A DNA stretch of 9,862 nucleotides from an uncultured Eubacterium sp. (GTDB lineage Bacteria; Bacillota; Clostridia; Lachnospirales; Lachnospiraceae). The stretch is taken from the NCBI GenBank assembly GCA_946611445.1, contig CAMODP010000065.1, forward strand, positions 1 to 9,862, given 5' to 3'. The notes beneath the pieces are model-generated. The model saw only the letters and a list, made by a program, of their open reading frames with translations, was not told the DNA's origin and ran no database searches. Positions 1-5,526 of the stretch are shown piece after piece. The translations under genes and the position numbers were made by a program. Numbering within the stretch: the first letter of the stretch is position 1; each line of letters starts with the position of its first letter.

Positions 1-1332
1 CACGGCGTTCTTTCCGTAGCGCTGCCGGATCTCCAGCATGGCTCCCTGGATGGCTTTTTCCCGCTGCAGCGCATCATAATCCGTGAACAGGTCCAGCTGA
101 TACACTCCGTTGTCGGAAGTGGTCTTATCTGCATTTACGCCGATCTTGCGGATCAGGAGCCGCCGGTCCACTTTTTTGTCAAATGCCTCGGCCATGGCGG
201 CGGAGACAGTGCGGAAGGAGTTGGTGGGGTTTGTGAATCGGACGGTCCCGTTTGCGTGCTTCGGATGCAGCCGGCCGTAGAAGTCGATAACCAGAGGCCC
301 GTTATAGTCCGGGCATTCTTCCAGGCTTTTCCAGTCAAAGCTGATCCACCAGGTGAAGATCCGGGAGACCAGGTTCTTCCGGTACATGTCCGCGCACAGC
401 ACGTCGACCATTTCCAGAAAGACAATGCGGGCCTCCGCGAACCTGTACGGCCGCGGAAGGACCTGCCCGTTCGAGAGACTGTTCTGTACGGGCCGGAAGC
501 TTTTGATATCCTGCATGCGGACCGGTTCAATACCCCAGGCGTGGTCGATCAGGATCTCTCCGTCTATGCCGAACTCCTTATAGAACCATTCTTCATCGCG
601 AACCGATCTTTCCGCCACATCACCCATGGTAAACATGTAATTCTTCTGCAGTCTGTTCGCCTTGCCGGGACCAATCTGCCAGAAATCCGTAAGCGGTCTG
701 TGATTCCAGAGCCGGAAACAGTAGGAACTCTCGTTCAGCTCCGCAATGCGGACGCCATCCCTGTCCGGGGAGGCTTTTTTTGCGACAATATCCATGGCGA
801 CCTTGGAAAGGTACAGATTGGTGCCGATCCCGACGGTAGCGGTGATACCGGTCGTTTTCAGAACATCCCGGATCATGGTCATGGCCATTACGTGAGCAGG
901 ATGCAGCCCGGCCCTTGCCGCTTCTTCTTCGTACAGGTGCAGATAGGGCGTCGCGTAGACGAAAACCTCATCAATGCTGTAGACGTGAATGTCCTCTGCT
1001 GCGGCATACCGCAGATAGACGGAGTAGATCAGCGCAGATATCCGCTCGTATTCAGCCATCCGCGGCACAGCGGTGTAATAGAGGATCCGGGTGTGGTGGG
1101 CCTGCTCGTACTGCCGTATGGCCTGCTTTGCTTCAAACAGCCGCGGCCTTGATGGCACGCCGATGGCTTTCAGGGCCGGACTGACCGCCAGGCAGATGGT
1201 CTTGTCTGAACGGGACGGATCGGCCACCAGCAGGTTGGCCTTCAGAGGATCCACACCGCGGGCAACACATTCTACGCTGGCGTAAAAAGACTTCATGTCG
1301 ATGGCAATAAAGCAATCAGCGTCGGACTGCAT
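1..1332 (-). CDS. Y-family DNA polymerase (UmuC/ImpB/SamB type), 3' end beyond window
   Basis: Translesion DNA polymerase that inserts nucleotides opposite damaged template bases, usually with low fidelity. The reading frame is open for 444 codons up to the first base of the window, so the C-terminus is missing; from the usual length of this family I infer only a few tens of residues are lost. The catalytic palm is intact: Asp12 lies in IAIDMKSFYASVE (residues 9-21) and Asp121-Glu122 in YSIDE (118-122). A helix-hairpin-helix-like stretch, DFWQIGPGKANRLQKN, lies at about 216-231, followed by the little-finger region. The start at 1332 is chosen because GGGAGGTGA (1338-1346 on the complement) sits at good spacing; a later in-frame Met (residue 13) would cut into the catalytic Asp motif. 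It diverges from the macro-domain gene. No consensus Firmicute LexA box (GAAC-N4-GTTC) is visible upstream, so SOS control is not shown. Family assignment is firm; the exact subfamily is less so. Confidence 0.93.
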   Translation of the reverse strand, partial: MQSDADCFIAIDMKSFYASVECVARGVDPLKANLLVADPSRSDKTICLAVSPALKAIGVPSRPRLFEAKQAIRQYEQAHHTRILYYTAVPRMAEYERISALIYSVYLRYAAAEDIHVYSIDEVFVYATPYLHLYEEEAARAGLHPAHVMAMTMIRDVLKTTGITATVGIGTNLYLSKVAMDIVAKKASPDRDGVRIAELNESSYCFRLWNHRPLTDFWQIGPGKANRLQKNYMFTMGDVAERSVRDEEWFYKEFGIDGEILIDHAWGIEPVRMQDIKSFRPVQNSLSNGQVLPRPYRFAEARIVFLEMVDVLCADMYRKNLVSRIFTWWISFDWKSLEECPDYNGPLVIDFYGRLHPKHANGTVRFTNPTNSFRTVSAAMAEAFDKKVDRRLLIRKIGVNADKTTSDNGVYQLDLFTDYDALQREKAIQGAMLEIRQRYGKNAV

Positions 1333-1377
1333 GAAGATCACCTCCCTGCCCGTATAAATCTGTTGTTCCGCGTGTTG

Positions 1378-1392
1378 CACCAGTGACTGGTG
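1378..1392. promoter_or_regulatory. 15-bp palindrome, candidate operator
   Basis: CACCAGT (1378-1384) and ACTGGTG (1386-1392) are perfect 7-bp inverted arms around one central base. The site lies 46 bases upstream of the polymerase start codon and overlaps one TTGCAC motif. A short-centred palindrome of this size suits a dimeric repressor. It could equally form a small hairpin in the polymerase mRNA leader. Confidence 0.4.
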
Positions 1393-1428
1393 AAATATGT
1401 GCCTGTCATGCATCACATATAATGCAAC

Positions 1429-1450
1429 TTGCACTGTAAGAATAGTGCAA
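1429..1450. promoter_or_regulatory. 7-bp inverted repeat TTGCACT-N8-AGTGCAA
   Basis: The perfect arms at 1429-1435 and 1444-1450 are separated by eight bases. A second, overlapping symmetry, TGCAA-C-TTGCA, lies at 1423-1433. AT-rich sequence at 1416-1423 could hold a -10 element on either strand, but I could not pair it with a convincing -35. The polymerase promoter is therefore unassigned, although it probably lies here. Confidence 0.4.
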
Positions 1451-1553
1451 TGTGAGGAAGATGTCAAGCGATTTCCGCAAGGCAGAAAAATCCGGCTGCG
1501 CATCTGATGATAAAATTGCAGATGTTGCACTTTAAGAGAAGGGGCGGCATCGC

Positions 1554-1582
1554 TTGCCGATCTTTGGAAAAAATTGTAATAT
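1554..1582 (+). promoter_or_regulatory. Promoter for the macro-domain gene
   Basis: A -35 element TTGCCG (1554-1559) is separated by 17 bases from a -10 element TAATAT (1577-1582). Each is close to the sigma-A consensus and the spacing is ideal. Transcription would begin near 1589, giving a leader of about 95 bases that contains a stable hairpin. This is the only strong plus-strand promoter seen upstream of the macro gene, and it probably serves the whole unit down to the terminator at 4009-4036. Confidence 0.65.
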
Positions 1583-1610
1583 AAAACATCATATACCCGG
1601 AAGGAAATGA

Positions 1611-1636
1611 TCTTTTCCGCTGCAGGGCGGAAAAGG
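1611..1636 (+). promoter_or_regulatory. 5' leader hairpin upstream of the macro-domain gene
   Basis: CTTTTCCGC (1612-1620) and GCGGAAAAG (1627-1635) form a perfect 9-bp stem around a 6-base loop; one more G-U pair can close at 1611/1636. It lies within the predicted mRNA leader and ends 47 bases before the start codon. No T-run follows on either strand, so it is not an intrinsic terminator. It could stabilise the mRNA 5' end or bind a regulator. Confidence 0.45.
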
Positions 1637-1683
1637 GAACCGGGGAAGTGGAGACGGATTGTATCAGAGAGGGGGCGGCGGCG

Positions 1684-2847
1684 ATGCCATTTAAAATAGT
1701 CCGCAATGACATCACAAAAATGAATACAGATGCCATCGTCAACACGGCGAATGACCAGCCTGCCGTCGGAACCGGGTGTGATCACGCGGTGTATGAGGCT
1801 GCCGGCTATGAGGAACTCCTGGCCTACAGGAAGCGCGAGATAGGCGTTGTAAAAGAAGGTGATGTCTTCCTCACGCCGGGTTTCCGCCTTCCGGCAAAGT
1901 ATATTATCCATGCCGTCAGTCCGCTGTATATCGACGGGAGCCATCATGAGGAAGAACTTCTCCGTTCCTGCTACCGCAAGAGCCTTGCCCTGGCCTCCCG
2001 GGAAGGATTCCGGTCCATAGCGTTCCCGCTGATATCGACAGGCGGGTTCGGCTATCCCAAGGAAGAGGGCATGCGGATCGCCGTCGATGAGATCCACGCC
2101 TTTCTCCTGAAATCGGATATGCAGGTCATCCTGGTGGTGTTTGATGAGAAGGCTGCCAGGATGGGAAAAAACCTGTATCCGGATCTGGAGGCCTATATCG
2201 ATCTGAATTACGTGCGGGAAAAGCGTGAGGAGGAATACGGCAGACCGCCGGCAGACAGGCCTGCCGCCGCGCAGAGAAGACAGCGGCGGCGCTTTGGAGA
2301 GACCGCAGCCGTGCCTTCCTTCCACAGCCCGGAGGAAAGAAGAGAAGGGTTCCCCCAGCAGGCGCCCCGCGCCGAATCTGCGTCAGGGAAAACGGCAAAA
2401 CTCGATCTCGGCACTGAGACGGGCGGACAAGATATGGCGCCTGCATATGACGCAGACGCCGCGATAGAAGAAATCGAGACGAAGCTGGCTGAGCGGATCG
2501 CCCATATGTCCGATACGTTTCCGCAGTATCTGCTGTATCTGATCGGGCGCAAGGGCCTGAAAAACGCTGACGTCTATAAGAGAGCCATTGTCGACAAGAA
2601 GGTCTTTTCAAAGATCAAGAACAATCCGGACTATCACCCGCAGAAGCTGACGGCGCTCTGCCTGTGCATCGGCGCCATGCTGGACCTGGACGAGGCAAGA
2701 GACCTGCTGGCCCGGGCCGGGTACGCGCTCTCGCCGTGCGACAAGACAGACATCATCTTTTCGTATTTCATTGAGAACAAGATCTACGACATGATCGAGG
2801 TAGACATACAGCTGGAAGAGCACGGCCTTCCCTGTGTTATCACCTGA
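1684..2847 (+). CDS. Macro-domain protein with C-terminal helical (HTH-like) module
   Basis: Cytosolic protein of 387 residues in three parts. Residues 1-175 form a macro domain, a fold that binds ADP-ribose and often hydrolyses ADP-ribosyl groups. It shows NDIT (8-11), the conserved NTAN (20-23), VGTGCDHAVYEAAG (28-41) in place of the usual glycine-rich loop, and ISTGGFGYP (117-125) for the phosphate-binding loop. Residues 186-258 are polar, charged and rich in Arg, Pro and Ala, probably disordered. Residues 259-387 form a helical module containing VYKRAIVDKKVFSKIKNNPDY (first 20 at 297-316) and DEARDLLARAGYALS (336-350), a pattern I recall as a recurring XRE-like C-terminal module in Clostridia. 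ATG 1684 is preferred over GTG 1648 because AGAGGGGG lies at suitable spacing and the macro fold normally begins at MPFKIV. It leads an operon with the hydrolase and the decayed flavodoxin gene. Enzymatic activity is not shown; no DarT-like toxin is beside it. Confidence 0.88.
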   Translation: MPFKIVRNDITKMNTDAIVNTANDQPAVGTGCDHAVYEAAGYEELLAYRKREIGVVKEGDVFLTPGFRLPAKYIIHAVSPLYIDGSHHEEELLRSCYRKSLALASREGFRSIAFPLISTGGFGYPKEEGMRIAVDEIHAFLLKSDMQVILVVFDEKAARMGKNLYPDLEAYIDLNYVREKREEEYGRPPADRPAAAQRRQRRRFGETAAVPSFHSPEERREGFPQQAPRAESASGKTAKLDLGTETGGQDMAPAYDADAAIEEIETKLAERIAHMSDTFPQYLLYLIGRKGLKNADVYKRAIVDKKVFSKIKNNPDYHPQKLTALCLCIGAMLDLDEARDLLARAGYALSPCDKTDIIFSYFIENKIYDMIEVDIQLEEHGLPCVIT

Positions 2848-2901
2848 AGCCGCAGGGGCGGCGCACGAAAAAGCCGTCCGGCCCTGAAAGGAGAATGCAA
2901 G

Positions 2902-3606
2902 ATGAGTTATGAAGCATCCCATGTCATCACAGTCAACGGCGTCAGCCTGCATTATGCAGTGGTCGGTGAGGGCCGGCCGGTAGTCCTCGTTCACGGGAAC
3001 GGAGAGACGCATGATCTGTTTGACACCGAGATCCGCCGGCTTGCAGAGGCAGGATACCGGGTGTACGCGCCCGATTCCCGGGGACACGGCGCAAATGAGC
3101 CTCTGGAGGAGTACCATTATACGGATATGGCTGAGGACATGTTTTGCCTTATCAGGGAGCTGGGGCTGGAGCGCCCTGCCTTGTATGGTCACAGCGACGG
3201 CGGCATCATAGGTCTTCTGCTGGCAATCCGCCATCCGGATGCTCTCGGGGTGCTGGCCGTCAGCGGGACGAATCTTTCCCCGGACGGGATTGATCCGTCG
3301 TTTATCCGGGAGTTTACGGAGATAAATAAAAAACGGCCGGATCCGCTGATAACCCTGATGCTGACAGAGCCGGACATTGCCCCGGAGGAACTGGGCGGCA
3401 TTGCGATTCCGGTGCTGGTAACCGTGGGAGAGCATGACCTTATCCTTCCGTCTGAGACGCAGAAAATTGCTGCCGGCCTTCCGCATGCAGAGCTGAAAAT
3501 CATAGAAGGAGCTGACCACGGAAGTTATATAGACGGCAGCGAGGTCATGGGAGAGCTGCTCATTCAGTTTTTCGAAAAAGAGTGGAAAGAAGAGGCTGAA
3601 TCCTGA
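2902..3606 (+). CDS. Alpha/beta hydrolase
   Basis: Probable cytosolic serine hydrolase of 234 residues; the substrate is unknown. The fold is clear: HGNGE (31-35) is the oxyanion region, GHSDGG (96-101) is the nucleophile elbow with Ser98, GEHDLI (176-181) supplies Asp179 and GADHGSY (203-209) supplies His206, so the triad is complete. The cap between strands 6 and 7 (about 121-168) is short, which suggests a small or exposed active site. There is no signal peptide. AGGAG at 2889-2893 lies eight bases before the ATG. The gene follows the macro-domain gene by 54 bases with no terminator between them, so cotranscription is likely. Esterase, lactonase or similar activity is possible; sequence alone does not decide. 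Confidence 0.9.
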   Translation: MSYEASHVITVNGVSLHYAVVGEGRPVVLVHGNGETHDLFDTEIRRLAEAGYRVYAPDSRGHGANEPLEEYHYTDMAEDMFCLIRELGLERPALYGHSDGGIIGLLLAIRHPDALGVLAVSGTNLSPDGIDPSFIREFTEINKKRPDPLITLMLTEPDIAPEELGGIAIPVLVTVGEHDLILPSETQKIAAGLPHAELKIIEGADHGSYIDGSEVMGELLIQFFEKEWKEEAES

Positions 3607-3636
3607 AGGCTGGACAAAGGATTTGAGCCGACTGCC

Positions 3637-3958
3637 GATATGGCGGAGGTAGAGGCCTGCCTACAAGGAAAGCGATATGATCGTGTATGCCTCTCCCATC
3701 TACTATTTCGGCATGACGGCCCAGATCACTGCGGCCATGCAGAGAGTCTTTGCGATCGGAAAGCCGGCCAAAGCGACGAAGGCAGCGCTTCTGCTGAGCT
3801 CCGGATCACCGAATGTCTATGACGGCGCGGTTGCCACCTACAAGGGAATCTGTGCGTACACCGGCATCCAGGATGCCGGAATTATCACGGCAGCGGGCGA
3901 GGAGAACGGCTCCGAGGCAAAGCTGAACGAGATCCGCGAATTCGCGAAGAGCCTGTAA
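3637..3958 (+). pseudogene. Flavodoxin/NADPH-dependent FMN reductase family remnant, 5'-truncated and frameshifted
   Basis: C-terminal half of a flavodoxin-fold oxidoreductase. From 3677 the frame reads MIVYASPIYYF, then an SSGSPNVYDG loop, and ends at 3958 with FAKSL, as in intact relatives. Just upstream, another frame (from 3637) reads DMAEVEACLQ, which normally runs into ESDMIVYAS. The two frames join if one G is removed from the GG at about 3667-3668, so a single-base insertion has broken the gene. Further upstream there is no N-terminal half: the FMN phosphate-binding GSPRxxGNT motif and the cysteine region are absent, and the hydrolase stop codon is only about 30 bases away. A 93-residue product could still start at 3677, since AAGGA lies seven bases before that ATG, but it could not bind FMN normally. 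This looks like a deletion relic still carried in the operon. Confidence 0.78.
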
Positions 3959-4008
3959 GTCATATACAAATTATAATCCGGTTCAGGCATACCGGACCGG
4001 CTGCACAG

Positions 4009-4036
4009 GAGCATCACAGAGGTGGTGCTCTTTTTT
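4009..4036 (+). terminator. Intrinsic terminator of the macro-domain operon
   Basis: GAGCATCAC (4009-4017) pairs with GTGGTGCTC (4022-4030) in a 9-bp stem with one G-U pair and an AGAG loop, followed by six T residues (4031-4036). It ends the plus-strand unit. The T-run overlaps the stop codon of the convergent AlaX gene. On the minus strand the hairpin is not followed by a T-run, so it probably works in one direction only. Confidence 0.85.
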
Positions 4037-5372
4037 AGTCACGGAACAGTTCCTGCAGCTGAGCGGCAGAGGCCTGTACGGAGCCCTGCATGAGGGGCGG
4101 TCTGCCGCCGCCGCGGGCACCGAACTGTTCGCGGAGCTTCTGCTGCATGCCGGAGACATCGCCGGCGCTGCCTAAGACATAGCGGTAGCCGACTGTATCA
4201 CTCCCGTCAAAGATGCCGCAGACGCCGGCATGGGTTTCCATGAGACGGTTGATCGTCTTGCGGATGACGGGGTCAGGCAGTCCCTGCGTGAACAGGCATA
4301 CATTTTTCTGCCCGGCGGGTACGGCATCTGCCTGCATCTCCAGCAGGGCGGATTCCGCTCCGGTAAGGGCGTAGCGGGCATCGGCGAGATCGCCGCGGAG
4401 CTTTTCCACCCTGCCGGGTACCAGGTCCGGTGACGTTGAGAACATGCGGGCTGCTTCCGTCAGATATCCGTGTTCTGCAGCCAGATACCGGAAAGCCCGT
4501 TCACCTGCCAGCATACTGATGCGCACGCCGCCCTTGTAATTCTGGAGGGAGATGATCTTGAACAGACCGATTTCGCCGGTACGGGCAACATGCGGGGCAC
4601 AGCAGGCGCAGATATCACAGCCGGGGAAGATCACCAGACGCACCTGGCCGTCGATCTCCGCCTTGCTGCGGTAAAACATATTCTGCAGCTCTTCGGCCGC
4701 CGGGAATTCCTGGCGGCTTTCGATATTTGCCCAGATCCTGCGGTTCACCTCCAGCTCCAGCTCCGCCGCTTCCTCCGGCGTAAGAGGCCCGGAATAATCC
4801 ATGGTCACCTCTGAATCGCTCAGATGAAAGCCGGCGTTTGTCCAGCCGAACCGCTCCCATACCAGACCGGAGTACAGATGCTCGGCAGAATGCTGCTGCA
4901 TGTTGGAAAAACGGTGGTGAAAATCCAGCACGCCCCGCACTCTGGTTCCCTCCGGGATGGGAGCAGCTGCGGTATGTGTGATGATGCCGTCCCGGATCTG
5001 TACGTCTGTGACCGATATGCCGCTGCCGTCTTCTCCTTTATCTGTAACGGATCTGCCGCCGTTCCCGGCATCCGTTTTAGCTTCCAGGATATACAGATAT
5101 CCGCGGTCCGGACTCTGGCCGCCCTCCTCCGGGAAAAAGGCTGTGCGGTCGAGGACGATGCCGTACACGGACGGGGCGGCAGCGCCGACCGCTCCGGCAG
5201 CGGAGTCATCTGAACCTGCGGCAGACACGCCGCCGGACGATAGCTCCCGGCATTCCAGGACCGTTGCTGTAAAATCCTTCATATAGGCATCTTCATAGTA
5301 TAGTTTCTCTGTACCTTGTCCGATGACAGAGGTCAGATGTCCTTTCATTATATGAACAGGTGTGGTAGACAT
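4035..5372 (-). CDS. AlaX-type alanyl-tRNA editing protein with DHHA1 domain
   Basis: Free-standing editing protein related to the C-terminal half of alanyl-tRNA synthetase; it deacylates Ser- or Gly-tRNA(Ala) in the cytosol. Of 445 residues, 21-95 match the start of the editing module (TEKLYYEDAYMKDFTATVLE, FFPEEGGQSPDRG). HSAEH (161-165) and CCAPH (257-261) supply the zinc ligands His161, His165, Cys257 and His261. A DHHA1-like domain ends with GARGGGRPPLMQGSVQAS (418-435). Two low-complexity insertions rich in Ala, Gly, Ser and Asp (about 46-69 and 100-121) make it longer than the roughly 390-400 residues I recall for relatives. The start at 5372 is favoured by GGAAGGG about eight bases upstream; the frame remains open to 5501, but that part overlaps the promoter. 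A shorter start near residue 9 cannot be excluded. It is transcribed alone and diverges from the asparagine-synthase homologue. Confidence 0.9.
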   Translation of the reverse strand: MSTTPVHIMKGHLTSVIGQGTEKLYYEDAYMKDFTATVLECRELSSGGVSAAGSDDSAAGAVGAAAPSVYGIVLDRTAFFPEEGGQSPDRGYLYILEAKTDAGNGGRSVTDKGEDGSGISVTDVQIRDGIITHTAAAPIPEGTRVRGVLDFHHRFSNMQQHSAEHLYSGLVWERFGWTNAGFHLSDSEVTMDYSGPLTPEEAAELELEVNRRIWANIESRQEFPAAEELQNMFYRSKAEIDGQVRLVIFPGCDICACCAPHVARTGEIGLFKIISLQNYKGGVRISMLAGERAFRYLAAEHGYLTEAARMFSTSPDLVPGRVEKLRGDLADARYALTGAESALLEMQADAVPAGQKNVCLFTQGLPDPVIRKTINRLMETHAGVCGIFDGSDTVGYRYVLGSAGDVSGMQQKLREQFGARGGGRPPLMQGSVQASAAQLQELFRD

Positions 5373-5419
5373 ATCCGGTTCCCTTCCATTTCTCAAAGCA
5401 GTGGATTTTTCACAATTGT

Positions 5420-5447
5420 ATTTTACGGCTTGATTGACGGCTGTCAA
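5420..5447 (-). promoter_or_regulatory. Promoter for the AlaX-type gene
   Basis: Read on the minus strand, a perfect -35 TTGACA (5447-5442) is followed after 16 bases by -10 TAAAAT (5425-5420). Transcription would start near 5413 with a leader of about 40 bases. A small inverted repeat, TTGAC (5434-5438) and GTCAA (5443-5447), overlaps the -35 and might be an operator. Confidence 0.68.
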
Positions 5448-5465
5448 CACGATTTTGGCACAGGC

Positions 5466-5494
5466 TTGTTGTCCGGCGTCCGAAGGAGTATAAT
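5466..5494 (+). promoter_or_regulatory. Promoter for the asparagine-synthase-like gene
   Basis: A perfect -10 TATAAT (5489-5494) lies 17 bases after a weaker -35 TTGTTG (5466-5471). Transcription would start near 5501, giving a leader of about 26 bases with AGGAAGG at 5511-5517 as ribosome binding site. The promoter is back to back with that of the AlaX-type gene. Confidence 0.62.
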
Positions 5495-5526
5495 AAAACA
5501 TTAATTAATAAGGAAGGTATGAATAC

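Larger units (their letters stand above)
1375..1531. promoter_or_regulatory. Cluster of six TTGCA/TGCAA motifs in the divergent intergenic region
   Basis: TTGCA, or its complement TGCAA, occurs at 1375, 1423, 1429, 1446, 1516 and 1525. Three of these read TTGCAC on the plus strand (1375, 1429, 1525), and the one at 1446 reads TTGCAC on the minus strand. About 0.7 occurrences would be expected by chance in the 351-base gap if bases were equally frequent. The copies lie between the Y-family polymerase start and the macro-gene promoter, where an operator for either gene would be placed. The binding protein is unknown, and function is inferred from repetition and position only. Confidence 0.4.

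Noticed and set aside
256..1152. Long plus-strand open frame of 298 codons
   Set aside because: It is antisense to the Y-family polymerase, whose catalytic motifs are clear. The plus-strand translation shows no recognisable motif and no good ribosome binding site.
1333..1460. LexA (SOS) box upstream of the polymerase
   Set aside because: No GAAC-N4-GTTC or close variant is visible on either strand; only unrelated inverted repeats are present.
1608..1700. Short upstream ORF in the macro-gene leader
   Set aside because: Its AAGGA lies against the ATG, it runs through the leader hairpin, and its Arg-rich translation has no recognisable feature.
2849..2865. GCCGC/GCGGC hairpin after the macro-domain gene as a terminator
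   Set aside because: The stem is only 5 bp and no T-run follows; the hydrolase gene starts shortly after with its own ribosome binding site, so readthrough is more likely.
5373..5501. Extended N-terminus for the AlaX-type protein
   Set aside because: The frame is open, but this segment holds the TTGACA/TAAAAT promoter and the opposing promoter, and the translation does not resemble the family.
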